Assembly (NCBI RefSeq): GCF_000185845.1
Contig: NZ_GL629647.1
Span: 2,296,071 to 2,354,496 of the forward strand
Source: Segatella salivae DSM 15606
Lineage (GTDB): Bacteria > Bacteroidota > Bacteroidia > Bacteroidales > Bacteroidaceae
Direction: 5' to 3'
Length of the DNA: 58,426 nucleotides
Part shown: positions 27,935-36,138 of the stretch, piece after piece
Position numbering within the stretch: the first letter of the stretch is position 1
How the letters are laid out: the number at the start of each line of letters is the position of its first letter
Made by a program: the position numbers and the translations under genes
Notes under the pieces: generated by a model
The model's database searches: none
The model's input: only the letters and a program-made list of their open reading frames with translations
What the model was told of the DNA's origin: nothing

Positions 27935-29374
27935 TTATTTGCGTTTCTTTTTCAGCCAGACGATAGTCTCTTCCAATATTTCCATGTGTAACATCTTAGT
28001 CACTCCTATATATAATAAGGTGGCAACGACGATGCGAGTAAGCAGTAACAAGAGTAAGGAAGAAATGAAAGCAGTGGCAAAATAGGTGAGAATCATTACG
28101 CCAGCAGCTACAAACATCGTTGGCACTACATCCTTGATGACTTCCCATAAGCGTATTCCGATGATGCGATGAGCGGCATATTGCCACACCAAAAGCCATA
28201 CAATCGTGAACAATGTATAGAACATCACCATGGCATTGATTCCTAAACGATAGCAGAAAGCAATGATTGCAAGTTGCAAGATGATTTGAATCACGTTGCA
28301 ACGCATATATATATCAGAGCGTCCATTGCTTAAAGCTACATTCTGATACATGGTATAAAACGGCACGAAAGCACCGCCAATGCAAAGCATTTGCAATAGA
28401 GGAATGGCGTCAATCCATTTTTCTTTGATGGTGATGAGAATGAATTCGCGTGACACAATGGCTAAGCCGAACATGGCAGGGAACGATAAAAAGGCCGTGA
28501 AACGCATCATCTTGCGAAACACTCTGACTTCTCTTCCGCGCTCTTCATTTACAGAAGCCAACACGGGTTGAGCCACTTGACCGACTGCATTGGCTACAAA
28601 CGAGTTGGCCATTGTGTTCCATTTGTTGGCTTGGGAATAGTCTCCGACGACCTTTAAGGGGTAAAGTCCACCGAAAATCAAGGTTAATATGTTATTGCTT
28701 ACAGTGTTAACGATGTTTGTAATGAGTACTTTCACACTGAAGTTAAACATGCGTTTGACGGGCTCGAACGTGAAATGGAAGGATGGATGCCATGAAACGA
28801 AGTAATAACGACCAAGATTCAACACCGCAATATAAATGATTTGTTGCCATGCCAAGCTCCAATAGGAGAAGCCTAAAAAGGCTAACGTGATGGAAACTCC
28901 ACCCGAACAAACGAGCGCTATGGCGCCAACGATGGCGAGTTCTCTATTCATCATGTTCTTCGTCATATAGGCATTGTGGGCTATTCCGAATGAAGATATG
29001 ACGAAACTCAAGAAGACAAAGCGCGCAAGCTTTGTCATATTAGGGTCATGAACGTATGTCGCGATGAGCGGAGAAGCAAAGAAAAGCACCGCGTAAATGC
29101 CGAAACTGGAGAGAATATTGAACCAAAAGACAGAATTATAATCGCTGGCTTGCGGCGACTTTAGATTCACTAAGCCTTGTGAAAAGCCACTGCTTTGCAG
29201 GTTACCTGCTATCAACGTGAAGATGTTTAGCACGCCAACAATGCCATATTCAGCTGGACCGATGAGTCGTCCGAGTGAGATTCCAATGACTAAGTTAAGT
29301 AATTGCGTCGTGCCACTATTCATTGCACCCCAGAAAAGCCCTTTAATGGTCTTCTCTTTCAAGTTCTCTGCCAT
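27935..29374 (-). CDS. Wzx-like polysaccharide flippase (MOP superfamily, WzxC type)
   Basis: 479 residues, 12-14 membrane segments, starting MAENLKEKTIKGLFWGAMNSG, a hallmark of the WzxC/lipopolysaccharide-biosynthesis flippase group. ISLGRLIGPAEYGIVGVLN and FNFSVKVLITNIVNTVSNN are conserved signatures. It moves lipid-linked oligosaccharides across the inner membrane. It is convergent with the GT2 gene and divergent from the GT4-type gene, with which it shares a tight promoter region. Confidence 0.92.
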   Translation of the reverse strand: MAENLKEKTIKGLFWGAMNSGTTQLLNLVIGISLGRLIGPAEYGIVGVLNIFTLIAGNLQSSGFSQGLVNLKSPQASDYNSVFWFNILSSFGIYAVLFFASPLIATYVHDPNMTKLARFVFLSFVISSFGIAHNAYMTKNMMNRELAIVGAIALVCSGGVSITLAFLGFSYWSLAWQQIIYIAVLNLGRYYFVSWHPSFHFTFEPVKRMFNFSVKVLITNIVNTVSNNILTLIFGGLYPLKVVGDYSQANKWNTMANSFVANAVGQVAQPVLASVNEERGREVRVFRKMMRFTAFLSFPAMFGLAIVSREFILITIKEKWIDAIPLLQMLCIGGAFVPFYTMYQNVALSNGRSDIYMRCNVIQIILQLAIIAFCYRLGINAMVMFYTLFTIVWLLVWQYAAHRIIGIRLWEVIKDVVPTMFVAAGVMILTYFATAFISSLLLLLLTRIVVATLLYIGVTKMLHMEILEETIVWLKKKRK

Positions 29375-29393
29375 TTTAATTTCGTTTTAATCG

Positions 29394-29424
29394 CAAAATT
29401 ACGACTATTTGATTGAAGTTCAAA
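29394..29424 (-). promoter_or_regulatory. Promoter of the flippase gene
   Basis: On the minus strand TTTG (29424-29421), exactly 19 bases, TAATTTTG (29401-29394). It interleaves with the opposite promoter at 29413-29442. Confidence 0.75.
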
Positions 29425-29442
29425 AGAAAAGCATTAATTTTG
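29413..29442 (+). promoter_or_regulatory. Promoter of the glycosyltransferase gene; predicted leaderless start
   Basis: TTG (29413-29415), 19 bases, TAATTTTG (29435-29442). The ATG follows at 29447, where transcription should begin. Confidence 0.75.
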
Positions 29443-29446
29443 CAAT

Positions 29447-30559
29447 ATGCATCGAAAGATAGTCTTTCATATTATCTCTCACCTCGATGTTGGAGGCGCA
29501 GAACGGGTTGCAATCAATATCGCTGAGTCGCCAACGGAAGGCATAACGTATCATGTTGTGGAACTCATTAGGGCGCATAGTGACTTTACAGACGTGCTCA
29601 TAAAGGAGCTTCGAGACCACAATATCACTTATCATAGGGGCTGGATTCCTGAGATTCATTTCCACTATCTATTCGAACGACTGGCTGCTTTGACCTTTCC
29701 GTTGTGGTTCTTATGGCTCTTTTTGAAATATAAACCACAGGTTTTACACAGTCATACCGAGATGCCCGACCTGTCAATCTATTGTTTTTTCTGTTTGTTT
29801 CCATGGGCATTAAAGCGTTGTAAGATTGTAAGAACGATTCATAACACCCGACTTTGGACGGGCATGCAACGCACAGGACGGCGCATAGAAGCCTTTTTCA
29901 TTCGGCAAAATGCCAATATTGCTATTTCAGAAGCCGTCAAATCAAATTATCAAGCGCATTATCATGACAGCCCACCTATTATATATAATGGTGTGGCTCC
30001 CGTCAAACAGCAACCTTATTCCCAGCTAAAAACCGGGAAAATCAATATTCTTTTCGCCGGAAGATTTGAGGAACAAAAGGGCATTGACACGCTGATTGAG
30101 ATTATAAAAAGCCAAAAAGACAGTGCCATCTATCATTTTCATGTCATTGGCGGAGGCTCATTGGCGTCATTGTTAACGGCCGAATTGGGTGGGTTTACTC
30201 ATGTTTCGATTCGCGAACCCCTATTTAATTTGGCCTCATATCTGGCTTCTTTCGACTTCCTTCTTATGCCTTCGCGCCATGAAGGGTTAAGTATTCTTGC
30301 ATTGGAAGCTAATTTCAACGGACTGCCCGCTATCATAAATGCGTGTCCGGGACTGCATGAAACACTGCCAAATGACTGGCCTCTGCGTGTGGAACATAAC
30401 GATTTAAACACCTATTTGCACCTGTTTAACGATGTGTTGCCCGTCATCAATCGACATGAACTACAGACAATCGCACGACAATTTGCTGAAAAACATTTTT
30501 CAATGTGTAGCATGCGTGAAGGTTATGAGAGGCTTTATGCGCAAGCCTTCAAGGCATAA
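29447..30559 (+). CDS. Glycosyltransferase (GT4/GT1-like)
   Basis: 370 residues, GT-B fold. The N-terminal domain begins RKIVFHIISHLDVGGAERVA, typical of GT4 enzymes. The C-terminal domain has ILFAGRFEEQKGIDTLIEII, HVIGGGSL and the EX7E-like donor site MPSRHEGLSILALEANFNGLP. It transfers a sugar to a lipid-linked or LPS acceptor at the inner membrane. Predicted to be translated from a leaderless mRNA. Confidence 0.92.
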   Translation: MHRKIVFHIISHLDVGGAERVAINIAESPTEGITYHVVELIRAHSDFTDVLIKELRDHNITYHRGWIPEIHFHYLFERLAALTFPLWFLWLFLKYKPQVLHSHTEMPDLSIYCFFCLFPWALKRCKIVRTIHNTRLWTGMQRTGRRIEAFFIRQNANIAISEAVKSNYQAHYHDSPPIIYNGVAPVKQQPYSQLKTGKINILFAGRFEEQKGIDTLIEIIKSQKDSAIYHFHVIGGGSLASLLTAELGGFTHVSIREPLFNLASYLASFDFLLMPSRHEGLSILALEANFNGLPAIINACPGLHETLPNDWPLRVEHNDLNTYLHLFNDVLPVINRHELQTIARQFAEKHFSMCSMREGYERLYAQAFKA

Positions 30560-30783
30560 AAGGGAAGAATGTAATACACTTTTGCTCATAAACAATAGGG
30601 ATAAGAAAGATGCTTTCATGGATAAGATAAAAAACTTTGTGTGAGAAAAGATTACAAAAAGAATGGAAAACGAAGCGCATATCGTTGTTATGATTTCATC
30701 ACCAAATACGTATCATTTATGAACGAAATAGAACTCATAAAGTAAAGAAAATGAGAGCATAATGAAAAATAAGTGAAAAAAAC

Positions 30784-30814
30784 TTTGAAGTTATGTTTTT
30801 AAACCATATCTTTG
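30784..30814 (+). promoter_or_regulatory. Promoter of the small barrel protein gene
   Basis: TTTG (30784-30787), exactly 19 bases, TATCTTTG (30807-30814). The leader of about 80 bases carries a small hairpin TCACTG/CAGTGA (30847-30864). The rest of 30560-30900 shows nothing else. Confidence 0.8.
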
Positions 30815-30900
30815 CAAACGTAATCAGGACTAAAATATTAAAAAACTCACTGCTTTTACAGTGAAAAGATTATCAAATATAAATTTAAAAAGGTAAAATT

Positions 30901-31458
30901 ATGAAGAAGATTGTATTGGCAGCTGTTATGTTGCTCTCATCTGTTTCTATGTTTGCACAACAAGACGTTGGTTCACTGACTATCCAACCTAAGGTAGGTT
31001 TCAACATTTCTAACGTCACAAAGACGCATGGTGACACAAGAATTGGTTTGGCAGCTGGTGCAGAAGCTGAATATCAATTAGGCGATATCTACTCTATTGC
31101 AGTAGGACTTCTCTACTCAAGTCAGGGTAATAAGCAGACAGTTGACTTGCCTGTTTTAGGTAAAGCTTCTGTAACTTGGGCGCCAAGCTACTTGAACATT
31201 CCTGTAGTTGCTAACGTTTATGTAGTTAAAAACCTTGCAGTTAAGCTCGGTGTTCAGCCAGGTTTCTGCGTTGCTAAAGACAAATTAAAAGCAAATACCT
31301 TTGATCTTTCTATCCCAGTTGGTTTATCTTACGAGTACAAGGACTTCGTTCTTGATGGTCGTTACAACTTCGGTGTAACAAATATTGCCAAAGGTGTTAA
31401 CACAAAGAACAGCGTATTCCAGATTACATTAGGTTATAAGTTACCTATGAGCCGGTAA
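30901..31458 (+). CDS. Small outer-membrane beta-barrel protein (porin-like family)
   Basis: 185 residues. A signal peptide (KKIVLAAVMLLSSVSMFAQ) precedes an eight-strand-like barrel (LTIQPKVGFNISNVT, LGDIYSIAVGLLYSSQG, YLNIPVVANVYVVKNLAVKLGVQPG, FVLDGRYNFGVTNIAKG). This resembles the Bacteroidota outer_membrane_beta-barrel (PRTRC/OmpX-like) family. Its strong promoter and strong terminator suggest high expression as a single gene. Confidence 0.85.
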   Translation: MKKIVLAAVMLLSSVSMFAQQDVGSLTIQPKVGFNISNVTKTHGDTRIGLAAGAEAEYQLGDIYSIAVGLLYSSQGNKQTVDLPVLGKASVTWAPSYLNIPVVANVYVVKNLAVKLGVQPGFCVAKDKLKANTFDLSIPVGLSYEYKDFVLDGRYNFGVTNIAKGVNTKNSVFQITLGYKLPMSR

Positions 31459-31472
31459 TTACACAAAAAAAT

Positions 31473-31528
31473 AAAAGAGTAAAAGGAGGCCGATGCTTTG
31501 GTAAAAGCGGGCTCCTTTTACTCTTTTT
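31473..31528 (+). terminator. Strong intrinsic terminator
   Basis: A perfect 16-base stem: AAAAGAGTAAAAGGAG (31473-31488) with CTCCTTTTACTCTTTT (31512-31527), ending in T5. Confidence 0.92.
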
Positions 31529-31827
31529 CGTTTATTAGAAAGTGTGAATCTCAACATGAATCTTAGCTTCTGAAGCCTTCATCTCATAGGAAACATAACA
31601 TGATGTAAGCTCCGGTGGGAAAACAGATGATATGGAAAACACTATTATTTTGTAAACTTTATATCCCGTTTTTTAACACTTCACGACCTCACCAAATAGA
31701 GAAAAGAGAGCCGTTTGTGGGAGGAAATAAGTTAAGAAAAAGCTTGTTAACACATGAAAAACAGCAGTTAATAATGCCAGATAGCACATTTTGCATCACG
31801 AAACCTATCAAAACTCAGCAGCATTTG

Positions 31828-31885
31828 CCCCATATCACCTTGTAATCTGCGTCATTTTAGCCTTTTGTTTGCGTCATATCACAGT
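31828..31885 (-). repeat. Short copy of the degenerate tandem array
   Basis: GTAATCTGCGTCATTTT and TGTTTGCGTCATATCAC match units of the other arrays. In 31529-32272 I see no believable gene; a 76-codon frame at 31615-31845 runs into this repeat. Confidence 0.6.
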
Positions 31886-32090
31886 GGAAAATTATGAAAA
31901 AAGGAGGCTAATGAACCCCAAAGCGTCATAAGATATTGGTAGTCATAGCACTATGAAAGATGCAAAATATGCGCGTATTTCCATCAAAGCATAAAACAAT
32001 TTGATTTTATCGCCGTTATTTTTTCAGCTTTGTTGAATTATATGATAATTCATTTTTCCCCTTACTTCCTTTCATTTGGCATTATAAAAC

Positions 32091-32128
32091 GAAAAAAGAG
32101 TTGTCTCGCGACAACCCTTTTACTTTTA
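32091..32128 (-). terminator. Terminator downstream of fldA-DUF2023
   Basis: GTTGTC (32100-32105) pairs with GACAAC (32110-32115) around a TCGC loop, with A6 on one side and a T-rich run on the other. It may serve either direction. Confidence 0.6.
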
Positions 32129-32272
32129 TACAAAAACATTATGAAATCTATGTAGCGAACAAGATTATTCTTATTGATAATGGTAATTAATATCTTGTAT
32201 GACGGCCTTGTCGGGCTTTCTCAAGTTGACAAGCGCTATCGTTACTATAGTCTTTTGAAATAAACAAGGCGC

Positions 32273-32617
32273 TTAGGCCTTGCGTTTGCAATAGCGTTCG
32301 CACTGACTGCATAGGTCATAACCGAGCAATGTGCCGAGAATGAAGTCCTCTTCGGGCGTGAGTTTATTGAGTGGACGGCCTGCAAACGTTCGCAAAGCAT
32401 CCATACATTCCTTCCTTCCGAAGAACAGATTAATGCGTCTATTGCCTACAGGCTGGATGAGATAATCAATCCCTTGGCGCTCAAGTTTACCGATTGCTTG
32501 CTGTTGATAGCGTTCAGGAAAGGTGTAAAGAACCATGTTTCTAACACCTTTCTTATATTGATAGATGTGCTCAGAAAGCACTCTTAAGTCAGTCGGTACA
32601 GCCTCAGTCTGTAGCAT
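32273..32617 (-). CDS. DUF2023 family protein (flavodoxin-associated)
   Basis: 114 residues. SEHIYQYKKGVRNMVLYTF, GIDYLIQPVGNRRINLFFG and a cysteine-bearing C-terminus (LLGYDLCSQCERYCKRK) match DUF2023. Genes of this family are usually found beside flavodoxin genes; here it follows fldA by 11 bases. The four C-terminal cysteines suggest a metal or redox site. Function unknown; a partner in flavodoxin-dependent electron transfer is plausible. Confidence 0.85.
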   Translation of the reverse strand: MLQTEAVPTDLRVLSEHIYQYKKGVRNMVLYTFPERYQQQAIGKLERQGIDYLIQPVGNRRINLFFGRKECMDALRTFAGRPLNKLTPEEDFILGTLLGYDLCSQCERYCKRKA

Positions 32618-32628
32618 TTTCTGTTGAA

Positions 32629-33132
32629 TTAAAGTTCAGGTTGAATCTCTTTAACCCATGCATCGATTCTTTCGTCGGTCTTATCATCCTCATTTACCTC
32701 ATCAAGAGCGAGTCCAACGAAGTGATCATCAACAACAGCTTCAGAGTCATCATAGGTGTAACCATCTGTAGAAACCTGGCCAACGACCTTGGCACCTGCC
32801 TCTTTTACGGCATTGAAAAGCTCGTTCATACCGCTACAGAAGGTATCACTGTAGCTCTCAGAATCACCACAACCAAAGATGGCTACAGTCTTTCCACTGA
32901 GTCCTGCCTCTTTTATTGTCTTCACACCATCAAACCAATCGTCCTGCATATCACCTGCTCCCCAAGTTGAAGTGCCAAGAATGAAGTTTTGATAAGCACC
33001 AAGCTGATCAGCAGATACTTTAGAAACATCAAATACGTCAGCGCTGTCTACACCGAGTTTAGAAGCAATACGAGAAGCCAGGTCTTGGCATGTACCGGTT
33101 GATGAACCGTAAATCACACAAGTTTTATTCAT
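32629..33132 (-). CDS. fldA: Flavodoxin
   Basis: 167 residues from MNKTCVIYGSSTGTC; the longer frame from 33246 runs through the promoter and is rejected. The phosphate loop GSSTGTCQDLA, the FMN-binding LGTSTWGAGDMQDDW and FGCGDSESYSDTFC are classical for long-chain flavodoxins. It replaces ferredoxin as electron carrier, typically when iron is scarce. Its promoter (33193-33223) mirrors the promoter of the imelysin cluster and shares its upstream motif. Confidence 0.96.
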   Translation of the reverse strand: MNKTCVIYGSSTGTCQDLASRIASKLGVDSADVFDVSKVSADQLGAYQNFILGTSTWGAGDMQDDWFDGVKTIKEAGLSGKTVAIFGCGDSESYSDTFCSGMNELFNAVKEAGAKVVGQVSTDGYTYDDSEAVVDDHFVGLALDEVNEDDKTDERIDAWVKEIQPEL

Positions 33133-33192
33133 TTTTAATTCCTTTCTTTGATTATGCCCGAGAGCATTTTTGAGTTTAATATGTTTCGGTTG

Positions 33193-33233
33193 CAAAAGTA
33201 ATTGCTTTTTGAATGCCATGCAATACCTAAAAA
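33193..33233 (-). promoter_or_regulatory. fldA promoter with TAGGTAT upstream motif
   Basis: On the minus strand TTTTTAGGTATTG (33233-33221) ends in the -33 TTG, followed by 20 bases and TACTTTTG (33200-33193). The leader is about 57 bases. The 13-base motif is identical to that of the divergent promoter. Confidence 0.8.
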
Positions 33234-33264
33234 GAATGAAAAACACGATTTGATATTTTCACTA

Positions 33265-33305
33265 TTTTTAGGTATTGAATACACTCGTATTATTTCATAA
33301 CTTTG
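33265..33305 (+). promoter_or_regulatory. Imelysin-cluster promoter with TAGGTAT upstream motif
   Basis: TTTTTAGGTATTG (33265-33277) ends in the -33 TTG, followed by 20 bases and TAACTTTG (33298-33305). With 33222-33233 it forms a perfect 12-base inverted repeat around 31 bases. The porin mRNA leader is about 150 bases. Confidence 0.8.
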
Positions 33306-33460
33306 CAGTCGAATAAGTGCAGTGGTAATTGTTTTCCCGGATTATTCATAAAGAAGAGAATTCCGTTTTTCGGCATTTTTCTGATTCTTGAGACTGGGTT
33401 CACAATTAGATAGTCTGCACTTTTCATTATAAAAGGAACAGAAACATTAATAGAAGATAA

Positions 33461-34765
33461 ATGAAAAGTTGTAAGTTTCGACTAATGGCAGGTGTGCTTT
33501 TAGCAGGATTAACATTGCAATCCCATGCACAAGTCAACGCCATTGATTCCGTAATGAACCACGTAAAAGGTAACAAGCTAAGCGTAGGAGGCTATGGTGA
33601 GGTAGGCTATACACGCGAGTTCTTCAGTGATAACCCTTATAAATACAGCCAAGCTGCTAAATATAAGAAGGATCCGAGTCATGGAAAGTTTGATATTCCC
33701 CATGCAGTAATCTACTTAGGTTACGACTTTGGCAAGGGCTGGACTATGGGAACAGAGATTGAATTTGAGCATGGTGGCAGCGGAAGTGCCTATGAAAAGG
33801 AGTACGAAGAAAGTGGAGAATGGGAACACGAGGTAGAGAAAGGCGGAGAAGTAGAGTTAGAACAGTTTTGGATTCAAAAGAGTTTCTCTCGCATGTTCAA
33901 TCTACGTGCCGGCCATATCGTTGTACCTATTGGCTTGACTAATGCTTATCATGAGCCACTTAACTTCTTTACAGTTTATCGTCCAGAGGGAGAAGCAACA
34001 ATACTTCCTTGTACTTGGCACCAGACGGGTATTAGTTTGTGGGGTCATGTAGGTCGGGATTGGAAGTATCAACTACAATTCTTGGCTGGATTGAATGCCT
34101 TAAGTTTTAGTCGTGACAATTGGATTCAGAAGGGAGCAAGCTCTGCTTTCGAGTTTGAACCAGCCAATAAATATGCTGTTGCCCTACGTATTGACAACTA
34201 TTCTATACCAGGTTTGCGCCTCGGTGTAAGCGGATATTATGGTCATAGCATTGATAACTCATTGGGTCGCGATGCAAATGGTAAAGCATCTAAACTCAAA
34301 GGTGCCGTTTCTATCGGCTCTATTGACTTCACATTCAATCGTTTCAATTGGATAGTTCGTGGTAGTTTTGACTATGGACACTTAGGAGATGCAGAACATG
34401 TACAGCTACTTCCAGGAAGACAAACCAAGATTTCTCCATTCAATCCAGACCCCGTTAGCAAGACAGCTATGGCTACTGGTATTGAAGCCGGTTGGGATTT
34501 GTTCTCTCAAATCGCTAAACTTCGTCAAGATCAACAGCACTTTTACCTCTTCGGTCGTTACGAATATTACAATTCTTACAAGGCAAGTGGCACACAACTG
34601 AGATATCCTTATACCGAAAAGAATCGCATAGCATTTGGTTTCAACTATTATCCAATCAAACAAATCGTAGTGAAAGGCGAATACTCTCACCGCTTCTTGA
34701 AGAGTGCTTACAATAATGAGCCATCGGTTTCTCTTGGAGTTGCCTACGAAGGTTTCTTCCTTTAA
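33461..34765 (+). CDS. Porin-like outer-membrane protein of the imelysin cluster
   Basis: 434 residues. The signal peptide ends at LQSHAQ. The body is barrel-like with alternating strands (KLSVGGYGEVGYTREFF, HAVIYLGYDFGKGWTMGTEIEFEHG, FNLRAGHIVVPIGLTNAYHEP, FYLFGRYEYYNSY) and ends SLGVAYEGFFL with the terminal aromatic. It looks like a 16-strand phosphate-porin-type (OprO/P-like) barrel. An acidic loop (YEKEYEESGEWEHEVEKGGE, about 108-127) could bind cations. First gene of the cluster, next to the shared promoter region; it may let iron or heme compounds through the outer membrane (inference). Confidence 0.82.
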   Translation: MKSCKFRLMAGVLLAGLTLQSHAQVNAIDSVMNHVKGNKLSVGGYGEVGYTREFFSDNPYKYSQAAKYKKDPSHGKFDIPHAVIYLGYDFGKGWTMGTEIEFEHGGSGSAYEKEYEESGEWEHEVEKGGEVELEQFWIQKSFSRMFNLRAGHIVVPIGLTNAYHEPLNFFTVYRPEGEATILPCTWHQTGISLWGHVGRDWKYQLQFLAGLNALSFSRDNWIQKGASSAFEFEPANKYAVALRIDNYSIPGLRLGVSGYYGHSIDNSLGRDANGKASKLKGAVSIGSIDFTFNRFNWIVRGSFDYGHLGDAEHVQLLPGRQTKISPFNPDPVSKTAMATGIEAGWDLFSQIAKLRQDQQHFYLFGRYEYYNSYKASGTQLRYPYTEKNRIAFGFNYYPIKQIVVKGEYSHRFLKSAYNNEPSVSLGVAYEGFFL

Positions 34766-34792
34766 GGATGAGAAAAGATAAGAATCATAAAG

Positions 34793-34806
34793 TAGGTATA
34801 TACCTA
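34793..34806 (+). promoter_or_regulatory. Palindrome TAGGTATATACCTA before the first imelysin gene
   Basis: Perfect 14-base palindrome built from two TAGGTAT half sites, 44 bases before the start codon. The half site is the core of the motif in the two promoters upstream. Confidence 0.55.
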
Positions 34807-34850
34807 TTTAAATAAGAATAACAAGGAATCTTAACTTAAAATAAAAACAA

Positions 34851-36050
34851 ATGAAGAAAATTTTCAAGTATGCCATGCTATTTGCCATGGCTTGTTCACT
34901 GACTACGAGCATGACTTCATGCAGTAGTGACGATGATGTTAAACCGTCAGGAGAGCTTAGTGCGGGCGACAAGTACCTTCAACAAGTACTCAGTAGCTAT
35001 GTAGACAACACCGTAAACCCTACATATAAGGCGTTAGCTGACGAGAGTGAGAAGCTCTATAAAGAGTTAGAAGCCCTTCAACCGGGTTCAATCACACAGC
35101 AACAAGTAAATGATGTGTGCAAGACTTTCCTCGAAGCACGTGGTAACTACGAGCGTAGTGAGGCCTTCTTGCTTGGTGCTGCTTCTCACTTCCTTATCGA
35201 CCCACACATCGATTCATGGCCTCTCGATTTGCAATCACTTTATAACTATATCAAGGCTGATAAGAAATACAAGATCGATGACCAAAGTATTCTCGGCTTC
35301 CATGGCATAGAATTCATCCTCTTCCGCGATGGACAACCTCGTAAAGCAGCTGAATTGAATGGACATGATACCTATAATGCTGGTACAAACAACTTCACTA
35401 TCTTCACTGGAGCGCAAGAACTTGAGTATGCAAAAGCCGTAGCTGAAGACCTACGTAATAGCGTTTATCGTCTTGAATGCTCATGGAATGAGGATGCAAC
35501 TAAGGCACATAAGGATGTTCTTGACGAGTTGGAAACGAGCTATACTACCGATAAAGGCAACTCGTATGGCTATGAAATGAAGCATGCCGGCGACCCAGTT
35601 AACAGCCAATATGCAACAGTTAAAATCGCTGTTAGCTCAGTATTGAGTGGTGATCACAGTGCTGCTGGTATTGCAGATGAGGTTGGTAATACCAAGATTA
35701 ATAACCCATTCTCTGGTAAAGACGAAAGTTATATCGAGTCACCTTATAGCTATAACTCTCTAACTGACTTCCAAAACAACATCCATAGCATTGAAAACGT
35801 ATGGTATGGTGGCGTACAAGGCAAGCGCAGTGAATATAGTTTCAGCAACTATTTCAAGAAGTATGATGCAGCAACTGGTAAGCGTGTTGAAGACGCTATA
35901 ACCAATGCATTGAAGCAAATCGCTGCAATCAAGGCACCATTCGTTAAGAATATCAAGGATCCTCAGTGCGCAAATGCAATCAAAGCATGTCAAGAACTGA
36001 ACGATGCACTTACTGCTGCCTCTGACTTTATAGGCAAAAACAATAAGTAA
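34851..36050 (+). CDS. Imelysin-like lipoprotein (IrpA type)
   Basis: 399 residues. A lipoprotein leader ends near TTSMTSC (C24) with acidic residues after it. The imelysin signature GxHxxE is present as G149-F-H151-G-I-E154 (LGFHGIEFILFRDG). FLEARGNYERSEAFLLGAASHF and PHIDSWPLD are also typical. This family (peptidase M75-like) is linked to bacterial iron uptake, although peptidase activity is doubtful. Located in the periplasm or on the outer membrane by the lipid anchor. It is followed by the di-heme oxidoreductase and a second imelysin, an arrangement known from other bacteria. Confidence 0.9.
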   Translation: MKKIFKYAMLFAMACSLTTSMTSCSSDDDVKPSGELSAGDKYLQQVLSSYVDNTVNPTYKALADESEKLYKELEALQPGSITQQQVNDVCKTFLEARGNYERSEAFLLGAASHFLIDPHIDSWPLDLQSLYNYIKADKKYKIDDQSILGFHGIEFILFRDGQPRKAAELNGHDTYNAGTNNFTIFTGAQELEYAKAVAEDLRNSVYRLECSWNEDATKAHKDVLDELETSYTTDKGNSYGYEMKHAGDPVNSQYATVKIAVSSVLSGDHSAAGIADEVGNTKINNPFSGKDESYIESPYSYNSLTDFQNNIHSIENVWYGGVQGKRSEYSFSNYFKKYDAATGKRVEDAITNALKQIAAIKAPFVKNIKDPQCANAIKACQELNDALTAASDFIGKNNK

Positions 36051-36088
36051 ACGATAGTTCTGCCGAGGCAGACGCTAAGTAATATGGA

Positions 36089-36112
36089 CATGAAGGAGCC
36101 TTTTCTTCATGC
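36089..36112 (+). terminator. Hairpin between imelysin and di-heme oxidoreductase genes
   Basis: CATGAAG (36089-36095) pairs with CTTCATG (36105-36111). There is no T run after it, so attenuation or mRNA processing is as likely as termination. Confidence 0.4.
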
Positions 36113-36138
36113 CCGTGTTTATCGCTTTATAACGTAAT

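Noticed and set aside
31615..31845. 76-codon reading frame
   Set aside because: No promoter, odd composition, no recognisable features, and its end lies in an array repeat.
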